Assembly: GCA_016124315.1 (NCBI GenBank)
Contig: WGNW01000035.1
Coordinates: 1-58,028 of the forward strand
DNA length: 58,028 nucleotides
From: Alphaproteobacteria bacterium
GTDB lineage: Bacteria; Pseudomonadota; Alphaproteobacteria; SMXS01
Direction of reading: 5' to 3'
Made by a program: the position numbers and the translations under genes. The notes under the pieces are model-generated. The model was not told the origin of the DNA. It was given only the letters and a program-made list of their open reading frames with translations, and did not search any database. Each line of letters opens with the position of its first letter. Positions within the stretch are counted from its first letter, which is position 1. Positions 1 to 7,926 of the stretch are shown here, piece after piece.

Positions 1-661
1 CCAGCGGTCGCGGCGGCCTGTCGGTCCAAACCGCATCCACCGGGTTGCTCTCGACGGCGACCAGTTCGGCGCCGGCGCGCTCGCAGGCCTCGCGCAGGGA
101 GGCGACGCCCGTCTCCGTGTGCAGCCACGGATCGTAGGCCAGCTTCTGGCCGGACTGCAGGCTGTCGGCGATCCAGTTGGACACGTCGGCGACGGACTTG
201 GTCTCAAAGACGTTCAGGTCGACCTGTTCGCGCACCTGCAGGGTGTAGCGCCCGTCGACGAACACCGCCGCCTTGTCACCCAGCACCACGACGGTGCCGG
301 CCGAGCCCATGAAGCCGCTGAGCCACGCGAGGCGGCGGGCATGCTGCGGCACGAATTCGTTCTGGTACTCGTCGGCCATGGGCACCACGAAGCCGTCGAG
401 GCCGCGCGCGGCCAGTTCGGCCCTGAGCGCGGCGACGCGCTCGGCGCCGTTCTCCGTCTCGATCTCCTCGGCATAGGCCTGGGCAGCCTGGTGCACGAGG
501 TCGACGACGGCATCGCGGCCACCGCTCTCGGCCCCGATGAGCGCGAGATCGACGCCGGAGACCAGGCTGACGGGCGCGGCGGCGACGGCGCGCGCCCGTT
601 CGGCGACGTCCTCGGGAAGACCGGCCTCGGCAAGCGGGCCGCTATCGACGTGAAGATCCAT
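1..661 (-). CDS. Xaa-Pro aminopeptidase (aminopeptidase P family), N-terminal part
   Basis: Leftward gene whose ATG is at 661; the 3' part lies beyond the left edge, so about 220 residues are visible. The visible part is the creatinase/prolidase N-terminal domain: it begins MDLHVDSGPLAEAGLPEDVA, then carries an N-terminal segment typical of the family (RVAALRAELAARGLDGFVVP, MADEYQNEFVPQHARRLAWL, SGFMGSAGTVVVLGDKAAVF, VDGRYTLQVREQV). Known members are cytosolic metallopeptidases that remove the N-terminal residue before proline; the dinuclear-metal pita-bread domain would lie in the missing part and cannot be checked. The gene follows bioA in the same direction after a 73-bp gap, so it could be read from the same transcript. 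Family call is secure; substrate is not. Confidence 0.85.
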   Translation of the reverse strand, partial: MDLHVDSGPLAEAGLPEDVAERARAVAAAPVSLVSGVDLALIGAESGGRDAVVDLVHQAAQAYAEEIETENGAERVAALRAELAARGLDGFVVPMADEYQNEFVPQHARRLAWLSGFMGSAGTVVVLGDKAAVFVDGRYTLQVREQVDLNVFETKSVADVSNWIADSLQSGQKLAYDPWLHTETGVASLREACERAGAELVAVESNPVDAVWTDRPPRPL

Positions 662-734
662 GAGCAGCGTTCCGTTCGATCCCAGTTATATTGGTTCGCG
701 ACCCCAACAGAAAAGGGTAATCGCGGCCCCGCGC

Positions 735-2027
735 TCAGCCGCGGCCCGCAAGCACCCGAACCACCGTTCCGGTCAGTCGCCGCAGGTCTTCCTCGGCGAT
801 GACGAAGGGCGGCGTCAGGTAGACCACGTCACCCAGCGGCCGCAGCCACACCCCTTCCTCCATGAACCGTGCCTTCAGGGCTTCCTTGTCGTCCATGGCG
901 TCGAGCTGGACGGCGGCGACGGCGCCCTTCACCCGCACGTCGCGCACGCCCGGCAAGCTCCGGCATGGCGCCAGCTCGTCGCGCATCTGCCGTTCGATCG
1001 CCGCCACCCGCTCGGCCCAGGGCTCGCGCTCGAAAAGGTCGAGGGAAGCGTTGGCCGCGGCGCAGGCCAGCGGGTTCGCCATGAAGGTCGGCCCGTGCAT
1101 CAGCGCCGCGCCGGGATCGTCGGACAGGAATGCCTCGAAGACGTGATCGCGGGCGATGGCCGCCGAGATCGGCGTGACGCCGCCGCTCAGCGCCTTGCCG
1201 ACGCAGAGGATGTCGGGCACCACGTCCGCCTCCTCGGCGGCGAACATGCGGCCGGTCCGGCCGAAGCCGGTGAAGATCTCGTCGAAGATCAGCAGCACGC
1301 CGTGCCGGTCGCAGGCGGCGCGAAGCCCCCGCAGCACCTCGGCGTCGTGGAAGCGCATGCCGCCTGCGCCCTGGATCAGCGGCTCGACGATGACGCCCGC
1401 CACATGCGCCGCCTTCTCCTCCAGGAACGCCGCGAACTCGCTCATCTGCTGCGGAGTCTCGGGCAGCGGCAGCACGTGGTTGGCGGCGAGGTTGCCCTGG
1501 AACAGGGCGTGCATCCCGTCCTCCGGGTCGCACACCGACATGGCCCCGAAGGTGTCGCCGTGATAGCCGCCCAGGAAGCTGACGAAGCGGCAGCGCTCCC
1601 GCTGACCGCGGTTGATGAAGTACTGCAGCGCCATCTTCATGGCGACCTCGACGGCCACCGAGCCGCCCTCGGCGAAGAACACCCGGTTGAGGTCGCCCGG
1701 CGCCAGCGCCGCCAGCCGCGTCGCCAGCCGGAACGCCGGCTCGTGGGCGACGCCGCCGAACATCACGTGCGGCATCTCCGCCAGCTGGCGCTGCATGGCC
1801 TCGGCGATGTGGGGATGGTTGTAGCCGTGGCAGGCCGTCCACCACGAGGCCGTGCCGTCGATCAGCTCGCGGCCGTCGGCCAGGGTGATGCGCACCCCGT
1901 CGGTGCGGACCACCGGCACGGGCGGCGGCGTGGTCTGCATCTGGGTGTAGGGCATCCAGACATGGTCGTAGCCGTCACGCTGCCATTCGGGCGCCGCGTT
2001 GGGCAGTCGGGGAAGCGTCGGGGTCAT
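735..2027 (-). CDS. bioA: Adenosylmethionine-8-amino-7-oxononanoate aminotransferase (DAPA synthase)
   Basis: 430-residue class-III aminotransferase that converts 7-keto-8-aminopelargonate to 7,8-diaminopelargonate, normally with S-adenosylmethionine as amino donor (third step of the biotin ring pathway, cytosolic, PLP enzyme). Visible hallmarks are the early substrate-site motif HVWMPYTQM (about residue 22), [20 protein letters not shown] (about 117), the PLP aspartate in [15 protein letters not shown] (about 245) and the PLP lysine K278 in CVGKALSGG. Length matches the family. The ATG at 2027 overlaps the bioB stop as ATGA; a longer in-frame extension to 2177 exists but runs inside bioB and lacks family similarity. 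Second gene of the leftward bioB-bioA unit. Confidence 0.95.
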   Translation of the reverse strand: MTPTLPRLPNAAPEWQRDGYDHVWMPYTQMQTTPPPVPVVRTDGVRITLADGRELIDGTASWWTACHGYNHPHIAEAMQRQLAEMPHVMFGGVAHEPAFRLATRLAALAPGDLNRVFFAEGGSVAVEVAMKMALQYFINRGQRERCRFVSFLGGYHGDTFGAMSVCDPEDGMHALFQGNLAANHVLPLPETPQQMSEFAAFLEEKAAHVAGVIVEPLIQGAGGMRFHDAEVLRGLRAACDRHGVLLIFDEIFTGFGRTGRMFAAEEADVVPDILCVGKALSGGVTPISAAIARDHVFEAFLSDDPGAALMHGPTFMANPLACAAANASLDLFEREPWAERVAAIERQMRDELAPCRSLPGVRDVRVKGAVAAVQLDAMDDKEALKARFMEEGVWLRPLGDVVYLTPPFVIAEEDLRRLTGTVVRVLAGRG

Positions 2028-3010
2028 TCCGCCGCGGGACGCGCCGCCAGATCCTCGCTCGCCAGCGGGGCGATGCCCAGCCGGTCGAACAGCCGGGCAT
2101 CCCGGTCGCTCTCCGGGTTGGGGGTGGTCAGCAGGCGCTCGCCGTAGAAGATGGAGTTGGCGCCCGCCAGGAAGCACAGCGCCTGGATGCCTTCCGGCAT
2201 GGCCTCGCGGCCGGCCGACAGGCGCACGAAGCTCGCCGGCATCAGGATGCGCGCCACGGCGATGGTGCGCACGAACTCGAAATGGTCGAGCGGGTCGACG
2301 CCGAAGAACGGCGTGCCCTCGACCTGCACCAGCATGTTGATCGGCACGCTCTCCGGGTGGCGCGGCATGTTGGCCAGGGTCAGCAGCATGCCCGCCCGGT
2401 CGTCGCGGCCCTCGCCCATGCCGACGATGCCGCCGCAGCAGACATTGAGCCCGGCGTCGCGCACGTGTTCCAGCGTATCAAGCCGGTCCTGGTAGGTGCG
2501 GGTGGTGATGACCTCGCCGTAATATTCCTCGGAGGTGTCGATGTTGTGGTTGTAGTAGTCGAGGCCGGCGTCCTTGAGGCGCTTCGCCTGCTCGGCCTTC
2601 AGCATGCCCAGGGTGACGCAGGTTTCCATGCCCAGCGCCCGCACGCCGCGCACCATCTCGATGACCTTGTCCAGATCCTTGTCCTTGGGCGTCCGCCAGG
2701 CGGCGCCCATGCAGTAGCGCGACGCGCCGGCGTCGCGCGCCCGGCGAGCGTCGGCCAGCACCGTCTCCAGCGGCATCAGCTTCTCCGCGTGGACGCCGGT
2801 GTCGTACTGGGCGGCCTGCGGACAGTACTTGCAGTCCTCGGCGCAGCCGCCGGTCTTGATCGACAGCAGGGTGCTGAGCTGCACCTTGTTGGGATCGAAA
2901 TGCTCCCGGTGCACGGTCTGGGCGCGGAAGACCAGGTCGCTGAACGGCAGGTCGAACAGCGCGTTGATCTCGGCCAGCGTCCAGTCGTGGCGTGTGGCGG
3001 CTTGGGTCAT
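2024..3010 (-). CDS. bioB: Biotin synthase
   Basis: 328-residue radical SAM enzyme that inserts sulfur into dethiobiotin, the last step of biotin synthesis. The radical SAM cysteines C56, C60 and C63 sit in [12 protein letters not shown]; the family motif YYNHNIDTS and the [12 protein letters not shown] stretch (cluster-binding cysteines) are present. I chose the ATG at 3010 because it is preceded by a strong Shine-Dalgarno (CGGAGGATCGCC); an upstream in-frame ATG at 3043 would add eleven residues without such a site. A promoter with a perfect TTGACA lies just upstream. BioB heads the leftward unit, with bioA coupled behind it and bioF-bioD diverging on the other side. Confidence 0.96.
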   Translation of the reverse strand: MTQAATRHDWTLAEINALFDLPFSDLVFRAQTVHREHFDPNKVQLSTLLSIKTGGCAEDCKYCPQAAQYDTGVHAEKLMPLETVLADARRARDAGASRYCMGAAWRTPKDKDLDKVIEMVRGVRALGMETCVTLGMLKAEQAKRLKDAGLDYYNHNIDTSEEYYGEVITTRTYQDRLDTLEHVRDAGLNVCCGGIVGMGEGRDDRAGMLLTLANMPRHPESVPINMLVQVEGTPFFGVDPLDHFEFVRTIAVARILMPASFVRLSAGREAMPEGIQALCFLAGANSIFYGERLLTTPNPESDRDARLFDRLGIAPLASEDLAARPAAE

Positions 3011-3034
3011 GGCGATCCTCCGGAATTCGGGGCT

Positions 3035-3063
3035 AACCTTCACGGCGCGGCGGGTTCTGTCAA
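3035..3063 (-). promoter_or_regulatory. Predicted promoter of bioB-bioA
   Basis: On the minus strand a perfect -35 TTGACA (3063-3058) is followed after 17 bp by AAGGTT (3040-3035), a weak -10. Transcription would begin about 15-20 nt ahead of the bioB ATG, just leaving room for its Shine-Dalgarno. The whole divergent bioB/bioF gap is only 83 bp, so bioF must start from an overlapping promoter. I see no TTATMTATAA-type BioR box and no long dyad typical of BirA sites, so regulation is undetermined. The hexamers are seen; the function is inferred. Confidence 0.45.
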
Positions 3064-3093
3064 GCGCGCGGCACCTATGCTACATGAGCCGCC

Positions 3094-4248
3094 ATGAACT
3101 CGCTCGACGACTTTGCGCAAGCCAGGCTCGACGCGCTAGAGGCCAGGGGCCTGCGGCGCCGGATGATCATTACCGATCGCTTCAGCGAGACCGGCGCGCG
3201 GCGCGGCGGGCAGGACCTGGTGTCGTTCTGCTGCAACGACTATCTCAGCCTGTCGCACCATCCCGAGGTGATCGAGGCGGCCCGCGAGGCCACGGCGCGC
3301 TACGGCACCGGGTCGGGCGGCTCTCGGCTGATCTCCGGCAACACGCCGCTCTACGACGAACTGGAAGGCGCGCTCGCCCGCTGGAAGCAGACCGAGGACT
3401 GCATGGTGTTCGGCAGCGGCTACCTGACCAATCTGGGGGTGATCCCGTGCCTCGCCGGCAAGGGCGACCTCGTGCTGCAGGACGAGCTGAACCATGCCTG
3501 CCTGTTCGCCGGCGGGCGCATCGGCGGCGCGGCGGTCAAGGTGTTCCGCCACAACGACCTTGACCACGCCCGCGCGCTGCTCGCCGAGCACCGGGCCGCC
3601 CACGGCACCTGCCTGATCGCCGTCGACGGCGTGTTCAGCATGGACGGCGACCTCGCGCCCATCGACGGGCTGGCGGCGCTCGCCCGCGAGTACGACGCCT
3701 GGCTGATGACCGACGACGCCCACGGCCTGGGCGTGGTGGGCGGCGGACGGGGCAGCAGCTTCCTGAGCCCGGCGAAGTCGGACGTGCCGCTGCAGATGGG
3801 CACGCTGTCCAAGGCGATCGGCGCCTATGGCGGCTATCTCTGCGCCAGCAGGCCGGTGGTCGACCTGATCCGCAACCGGGGCCGCAGCTTCGTCTATTCC
3901 ACCGGCCTGCCGCCGGGCACGGTCGCCGCCGCCATCAAGGCGCTGGAGATCATCGAACGGGATCCCGATCTCTGCGCCCGGCCAGTCGCCAACGCCGCCC
4001 GCTTCTGCGCTGCCCTCAACCTGCCCGCCCCGGCCAGCCCCATCGTGCCGGTGATCCTGGGCGAGGCGCACCGGGTGATGGAGGCCTCGGCCGAACTGCA
4101 GGCGCGCGGCTTCCTGGTCACCGGCATCCGCCCGCCCACCGTGCCCGAAGGCACCGCAAGGCTGCGGGTCACCTTCTCAGCCGCCCACACCGAAGCCGAG
4201 ATCGACGCGCTGGTGGCGGCGTTCCGCGCCCTCGGCCTCGCGGGATGA
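3094..4248 (+). CDS. bioF: 8-amino-7-oxononanoate synthase
   Basis: 384-residue alpha-oxoamine synthase joining pimeloyl-thioester and alanine to give 7-keto-8-aminopelargonate (PLP enzyme, cytosol). Hallmarks: LVSFCCNDYLSLSHHPEV (about 42), GTGSGGSRLISGNTPLYDEL (71-90), the PLP-binding DDAHGLGVVG (about 207) and the Schiff-base lysine K240 in GTLSKAIGAYGGYL. Length is standard. Diverges from bioB; its stop overlaps the bioD start as ATGA, so the two are co-translated. Together with bioB, bioA and bioD this completes the late biotin pathway; genes making the pimeloyl precursor (bioC/bioH, bioZ or bioI) are not in the window. Confidence 0.95.
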   Translation: MNSLDDFAQARLDALEARGLRRRMIITDRFSETGARRGGQDLVSFCCNDYLSLSHHPEVIEAAREATARYGTGSGGSRLISGNTPLYDELEGALARWKQTEDCMVFGSGYLTNLGVIPCLAGKGDLVLQDELNHACLFAGGRIGGAAVKVFRHNDLDHARALLAEHRAAHGTCLIAVDGVFSMDGDLAPIDGLAALAREYDAWLMTDDAHGLGVVGGGRGSSFLSPAKSDVPLQMGTLSKAIGAYGGYLCASRPVVDLIRNRGRSFVYSTGLPPGTVAAAIKALEIIERDPDLCARPVANAARFCAALNLPAPASPIVPVILGEAHRVMEASAELQARGFLVTGIRPPTVPEGTARLRVTFSAAHTEAEIDALVAAFRALGLAG

Positions 4249-4922
4249 CGAGGCTGTTCGTCACCGCGACCGGCACCGGCATCGGCAAGACGCTGGCGAC
4301 GAGCCTGCTGGTCCGCCAGCTCCGCGCGCAGGGCGAGACCGTCGCCGCCCTGAAGCCGGTGATCAGCGGCTTCACCGACGAAACTGCCGCGGAGAGCGAC
4401 ACCGCGGAGCTGCTGCGCGCCCTGGATCGCCCGATGACGCACGAGGCGGTCGCGCAAATCTCGCCCTGGCGCTTCGCCGCGCCCCTGTCGCCGGACATGG
4501 CCGCCGCCCGCGAAGGCCGCGCCGTACCCTTCGGCGATCTGATCTCCTTCTGCTGCGAGCCACGCGACGCCGACCACGTGCTGATCGAGGGCGTCGGCGG
4601 CGCCTTCGTGCCGCTGGACGGCCGGCATCTGGTGGCCGACTGGATCGCCGCGCTGGGCATTCCGGCCCTGCTGGTCTGCGGTTCCTATCTCGGTACGTTG
4701 AGCCACACCATTTCCACGCTTGAGGCGCTCCGCAACCGCCACGTCTTCCTCGCCGGCATCCTGATCTCCGAGTCCGAGACGAGCCCGGTGCCGCCGGAAG
4801 AGATCCGGGACAGCTTGCAGCGATTCTGCGGCCCCGTTCCCATCCTCAACCTGCCGCGCCTCCGGCACTGGAGCGAGGCGCCCGACCTCACGGGCCTTGT
4901 CGCCCCGGCAGGCCGCGCCTAG
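4245..4922 (+). CDS. bioD: Dethiobiotin synthetase
   Basis: 225-residue ATP-dependent carboxylase that closes the ureido ring of 7,8-diaminopelargonate to form dethiobiotin. The deviant P-loop GTGTGIGKT-type motif appears as TATGTGIGKTLATSLLV (residues 7-23); ALKPVISGF and the late IEGVGGAFVPLDG motif (about residue 107-119) are those of BioD. Start ATG is fused to the bioF stop (ATGA). Length fits the family. Last gene of the rightward bio unit; the ccdAB operator begins three bases after its TAG stop. Confidence 0.94.
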   Translation: MTRLFVTATGTGIGKTLATSLLVRQLRAQGETVAALKPVISGFTDETAAESDTAELLRALDRPMTHEAVAQISPWRFAAPLSPDMAAAREGRAVPFGDLISFCCEPRDADHVLIEGVGGAFVPLDGRHLVADWIAALGIPALLVCGSYLGTLSHTISTLEALRNRHVFLAGILISESETSPVPPEEIRDSLQRFCGPVPILNLPRLRHWSEAPDLTGLVAPAGRA

Positions 4923-4924
4923 AG

Positions 4925-4946
4925 TGTGCGCACAAGGAGTGCGCAC
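4925..4946 (+). promoter_or_regulatory. Twin palindromic operator in front of ccdAB
   Basis: Two copies of the self-complementary octamer GTGCGCAC lie at 4926-4933 and 4939-4946, separated by AAGGA; the first is extended to a 10-bp palindrome TGTGCGCACA. They sit between the bioD stop and the antitoxin start. Type II antitoxins of the ribbon-helix-helix class bind tandem palindromes at just such positions and repress their own operon, so this is very probably the CcdA/CcdA-CcdB autoregulatory site. The second palindrome abuts the only Shine-Dalgarno-like AAGGAG (4934-4939). Repeats are seen directly; the binding is inference. Confidence 0.6.
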
Positions 4947-4955
4947 ATAAACCGA

Positions 4956-5195
4956 ATGGGCCAACCCGCCAAGCCTCCCCGCAAGGCCGTCAACCTGCGT
5001 GCCGACGCCGAACTGGTGGAGCTTGCCAAGTCGCTGGGGATCAACCTGTCGCAGCTCTTCGAGCAGGGCCTCAGGCAGGCCGTGGCCGCCGAACGCAAGC
5101 GCCGCTGGGAAGAAGAGAACCGCGAGGCCATCGACAACTACAACCGGCGGGTAGAGCGCGACGGCACCTTCGCCGAAAGATACTGGGGTCGCTGA
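4956..5195 (+). CDS. ccdA: Type II antitoxin, CcdA family
   Basis: 79-residue protein from the ATG at 4956. An N-terminal basic ribbon-helix-helix (RKAVNLRADAELVELAKSLG, NLSQLFEQGLRQAVAAER) is followed by a charged C-terminal tail (WEEENREAIDNYNRRVERDG, TFAERYWGR) that matches the toxin-wrapping tail of CcdA. Known CcdA proteins neutralise the gyrase poison CcdB and repress the operon. An in-frame GTG at 4926 would add ten residues but has no ribosome-binding site and lies in the operator, so I prefer 4956, although its AAGGAG is rather far (16 nt). The toxin gene starts two bases after the stop. Confidence 0.85.
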   Translation: MGQPAKPPRKAVNLRADAELVELAKSLGINLSQLFEQGLRQAVAAERKRRWEEENREAIDNYNRRVERDGTFAERYWGR

Positions 5196-5197
5196 TC

Positions 5198-5512
5198 GTG
5201 TCCCAGTTCGACGTCTACCGGAACCGGACGGGCATCGACAGCGACGCCGTTCCCTTCCTCGTCGGTCTCCAGAACGACCTGCTTTCCCGCCTGCGGACGC
5301 GCGTGGTGGCGCCACTGAGGCGTGAGTCTGCGGACGAAGATTTCATCCCGCGTCTCAATCCACGCTTCAACGTAGAGGGCATCGACGTCCACCTTATGAT
5401 GCAGGAACTGCTGTACCTGCCCAGGTCGGTCCTGGGCGACCGGGTTGCAACCCTGGCCGACCATCGGGACACCATCGTTCACGCGCTCGACTTTCTCGGC
5501 GTGGGCTTCTGA
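5198..5512 (+). CDS. ccdB: Type II toxin CcdB (gyrase poison)
   Basis: 104-residue protein with a GTG start two bases after ccdA. MSQFDVYRNRTG, VPFLVGLQNDLLSRLRTRVV, PLRRE and LPRSVLGDRVATLADHRDTI follow CcdB from end to end. CcdB binds GyrA and traps the cleavage complex. In plasmid F CcdB the C-terminal Trp-Gly-Ile is needed for poisoning; here the end is FLGVGF, so Gly is kept and Trp is replaced. From memory some chromosomal CcdB toxins also lack that Trp, so this does not prove inactivity. Convergent with the DUF2889 gene, whose stop lies three bases away. Confidence 0.87.
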   Translation: MSQFDVYRNRTGIDSDAVPFLVGLQNDLLSRLRTRVVAPLRRESADEDFIPRLNPRFNVEGIDVHLMMQELLYLPRSVLGDRVATLADHRDTIVHALDFLGVGF

Positions 5513-5514
5513 CG

Positions 5515-6084
5515 CTATTCTTCCCTGTACCACTCCGGCGCCAGTTCCTTGGTGACCGGGCTGTCATAGGCCCAGGAGTGGCAGCCGCCGATGGCGAAGG
5601 GCTTGCGCTTCGGCTTGTCGGGGTCCTTCGGCTTGTCGGCGTCGCGGATGCGGCTGTAGCTGGGAATCGACTGGAACGCCACCGTCGCCATCGGTCCGAA
5701 CAGCTCGACCACATGGGTGCAGCCGTGCTTGCCGCCGACGCGCTCGCGGACGTTCTTCATCCAGCCCGAGCCGACCCTGAGGCCGATCAGGTCCTTGAAG
5801 TTGGGTTCCACCTCGTTGCAGATGGAGAATGGGAACACGTCCATGCGCACCTCCACGTCGACGACGGTGAAGTGGTCGTCGAGGGTCATGCGCACCAACA
5901 TGTCGTGCACCCTGTCGCCTGCCTCGACGTCGCCCCGGACATGGCTGGCATAGGCGTAGTTCTTCACGTCGGTCACCCGGCCCTCGATGTCCCACAGGCC
6001 GTCGGCCTCCCGATAGAAGGCGTCCATCCTGATGGTTCGGGTGTGAAGGGGCTTGCGGCCCGGCTTGGGCTCGGAAAGCGGCAT
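5515..6084 (-). CDS. DUF2889 domain protein
   Basis: 189-residue soluble protein. The central pattern HTRTIRMDAFYREADGLWDI, EGRVTDVKNYAY, VRMTLDDHFTVVDVEVRMDV and ICNEVEPNFKDLIGLRVGSG, followed by GCTHVVELFGPMATVAFQSI, is that of the DUF2889 family, whose biochemical role is unknown; members are often found near aromatic or fatty-acid catabolism in proteobacteria. The C-terminal tail has a short Asp/Lys/Pro-rich linker (DADKPKDPDKPKRKPF). The ATG at 6084 follows a good Shine-Dalgarno (CAGGAGTAGATCGCG). Its neighbours do not indicate a clear partner; the divergent gene on the other side is a flavin reductase. Confidence 0.8.
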   Translation of the reverse strand: MPLSEPKPGRKPLHTRTIRMDAFYREADGLWDIEGRVTDVKNYAYASHVRGDVEAGDRVHDMLVRMTLDDHFTVVDVEVRMDVFPFSICNEVEPNFKDLIGLRVGSGWMKNVRERVGGKHGCTHVVELFGPMATVAFQSIPSYSRIRDADKPKDPDKPKRKPFAIGGCHSWAYDSPVTKELAPEWYREE

Positions 6085-6211
6085 CGCGATCTACTCCTGC
6101 TTTTCCGGCAATATGCAAAGCCGTCGGGGGGCGCGCAACCGCCGCAAGCCTTGCACTCCCGTGCGAGTTCTGAAATCAATGGCACGATCTTCTCGAACCA
6201 GGCGGCACCGC

Positions 6212-6715
6212 ATGCAGGATAACGACGGCATCGACCCGAAGGCGCTGAGGCGCGCATTCGCCTGCTTCGCGACGGGCGTCACGGTGGTCACCACCCTGGG
6301 CCGCGACGGCACGCCCATGGGCCTGACCATGAACTCGTTCACCTCGGTCTCGCTCGACCCGCCTCTCGTTCTGTTCAGCCTGGGCAAGAAGTCGGAGCAG
6401 TACGACGACTTCATGGAAGCCGAGGTGTTCGCGATCAATGTGCTGTGCGAGGAACAGGTCGGCCTTTCGGGCCGGTTCTCCGCGCCCGGCGACAAGAGCT
6501 TCGGCGACATCCCGTTCGACACCTGGGAGACCGGCGCACCCGTCGTCCAGGGGGCGCTGTCCGCCTTCGACTGCACCCTGGAGAAGCGGGTGGATGCCGG
6601 CGACCACATCCTCTTCCTCTGCCGGGTGGTCCGCGCGTCGGTCACGTCGGAGGCGCCGCCGCTGCTGTTCCACCGCAGCTCCTACGTCCGGCTGGAGCCG
6701 CCGGTCGACGCATGA
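6212..6715 (+). CDS. Flavin reductase family protein (FMN-binding)
   Basis: 167-residue protein of the flavin reductase-like domain family, which supplies reduced FMN/FAD to two-component monooxygenases. Typical motifs: RRAFACFATGVTVVTTLGRD (about 10-29), GLTMNSFTSVSLDPPLVLFS (about 35-54) and FAINVLCEEQVGLSGRFSAP. I start at the ATG at 6212 because similarity begins a few residues later; in-frame upstream starts (6179, 6053) add Arg-rich residues without family similarity. Its stop overlaps the following TusA-like gene (ATGA). No monooxygenase partner lies adjacent; the luciferase-like enzyme at 22444 is too far away to assume a link. Confidence 0.85.
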   Translation: MQDNDGIDPKALRRAFACFATGVTVVTTLGRDGTPMGLTMNSFTSVSLDPPLVLFSLGKKSEQYDDFMEAEVFAINVLCEEQVGLSGRFSAPGDKSFGDIPFDTWETGAPVVQGALSAFDCTLEKRVDAGDHILFLCRVVRASVTSEAPPLLFHRSSYVRLEPPVDA

Positions 6716-6930
6716 AGGTGCTCGACGCCACCGGCCTGCTCTGCCCGCTGCCGGTGCTGCGGGCGCAGAAGGCGTTGCGGGAGATGGCGGCGGGCGACCT
6801 GCTCGACGTGCTGACCACCGACCGGGCCTCGCTGCAGGAAATCCCGGCGTTCTGCGCCCAGACCGGCACCGGTCTGGTGGAGTCCGAGGAGCGCGACGGC
6901 CGCTACCGTTTCAGGCTGCGCAAGGCCTGA
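6712..6930 (+). CDS. TusA/SirA-like sulfurtransferase
   Basis: 72-residue protein carrying the family signature: MKVLDATGLLCPLPVLRAQK with Cys11 in the CPxP motif, then a short alpha/beta fold ending RDGRYRFRLRKA. TusA-family proteins carry sulfur as a persulfide on this cysteine, for tRNA thiolation, molybdenum cofactor or other sulfur-transfer routes. Its start is coupled to the flavin reductase stop (ATGA at 6712-6715), so the two are made together. It ends head-to-head with the glycosyltransferase gene with no gap between the two stop codons. Which sulfur route it serves cannot be read from the context. Confidence 0.87.
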   Translation: MKVLDATGLLCPLPVLRAQKALREMAAGDLLDVLTTDRASLQEIPAFCAQTGTGLVESEERDGRYRFRLRKA

Positions 6931-7818
6931 TCACGCCGCCGCCAGCCGCCTGATCCGCCGCAGGGCAAGCCAGTCGAAGAGCGTCGAGACGCCGCGCCAC
7001 TCCAGCCGCACCCGCGCCAGTTCCCGCCGGTAGAGCGTCGCCACGTCGGGCGGGATGGCCGCCAGTCCCCGCTCGCGCATGGCGCCGAACAGCATGCGGT
7101 CCTGATAGCGCCTCAGGCTGTAGGCGACCAGGCGCCGACGATAGGTGTTCAGGTCGGCGGGCGAGAGCGGATCGAGCGAGCGGTAGCCGAACTCGGCCTC
7201 GACGCACTGGACGACGCGTTCGGGCCGCATGGGCCCTGCAGGGTCCGCATCCCACTGCGCCAGCGCGTCGACGAAGTCGTCGTCGCCGATCCAGCCCGCC
7301 GGCATGCGCACGCCCCGCTGCCGCAGCACCCCGACGAATCGGCCCGACAGGCCGTAGAGGTTGCCGGCGACGCCGTAGCGGTTGGCCCGCCAGCGCTCGG
7401 CGCTGCGGCCGGTATAGGGGTAGCCGGCGGCGGCGTTCGGACCGCCGGGCCCGGCCAGCGCCTCGGCAAGCCGCTCCGCCGCCCGCGGCCGCATCCAGCA
7501 GTCGCCGTCGTGGAACACGTAGGCCTCCGCCTCCCCGGCCAGTTCGTGGACGAACAGGTTCCAGGCATTGGCCTTGCCGCCCTGCACGATGTCATGGACG
7601 TGCAGCCCGTGCCGTCCGGCCGCGAAGGCGCGGGCGAGCGCGGCGGTCCGGTCGCTGCTGCCGTTGACCAGCACATGCACACTCGCGCCCTTGCCGACGG
7701 AGTCCAGCGGCAGGTGCTCCAGGCAGCGCACGATGTTCCGCTCTTCGTTGTGGGCGAAGACGGCGACGGCGATTCGGTCCAATGGCAGGCCTCGCATTCG
7801 GGCGGGATCGGGCCACAT
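6931..7818 (-). CDS. Glycosyltransferase family 2 protein
   Basis: About 295 residues from the ATG at 7818. The GT-A fold shows as IAVAVFAHNEERNIVRCLEH (donor-site start), VLVNGSSDRTAALARAF, and the metal-binding DGD triad in VFHDGDCWMRP; a second acidic patch WIGDDDFVDAL follows. There is no signal peptide or membrane span, so it is a soluble or peripheral transferase. Start choice is uncertain: 7797 (MRGLPLDRIAV) is also possible, while the longest form (7899) would run through the MerR operator. Lies opposite the MerR regulator; the acceptor and sugar are unknown. Confidence 0.72.
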   Translation of the reverse strand: MWPDPARMRGLPLDRIAVAVFAHNEERNIVRCLEHLPLDSVGKGASVHVLVNGSSDRTAALARAFAAGRHGLHVHDIVQGGKANAWNLFVHELAGEAEAYVFHDGDCWMRPRAAERLAEALAGPGGPNAAAGYPYTGRSAERWRANRYGVAGNLYGLSGRFVGVLRQRGVRMPAGWIGDDDFVDALAQWDADPAGPMRPERVVQCVEAEFGYRSLDPLSPADLNTYRRRLVAYSLRRYQDRMLFGAMRERGLAAIPPDVATLYRRELARVRLEWRGVSTLFDWLALRRIRRLAAA

Positions 7819-7861
7819 GATGTCAGGACGGACCCCATCCGGAAAGGCCGCGGAAATGACC

Positions 7862-7890
7862 TTGACGTTTACGTAAAGGTAAACTACGTT
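7862..7890 (+). promoter_or_regulatory. Promoter of the beta-oxidation operon with a MerR dyad inside the spacer
   Basis: A -35 TTGACG (7862-7867) and a -10-like TACGTT (7885-7890) are 17 bp apart. The spacer contains the inverted repeat GTTTAC-GTAAAG-GTAAAC (7867-7884) and a perfect 10-bp palindrome TTTACGTAAA (7868-7877). MerR proteins bind dyads between -35 and -10; repressor-type members controlling acyl-CoA catabolism recognise similar TTTACGT/ACGTAAA boxes. Transcription would start about 30 nt before the GTG of the MerR gene, implying autoregulation together with the downstream operon. Motifs are seen, regulator assignment is inferred from position. Confidence 0.6.
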
Positions 7891-7926
7891 TCCCACCATC
7901 GGCCGAATCGAAACGGGATCGCCTTC

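Noticed and set aside
3011..3093. BioR or BirA operator between bioB and bioF
   Set aside because: No palindrome of the known kinds is visible in the 83-bp gap; only promoter hexamers are.
5198..5512. Calling ccdB a dead toxin because the terminal Trp is missing
   Set aside because: The rest of the protein is intact and, as far as I remember, some active chromosomal CcdB proteins also lack this Trp. It stays an open point.
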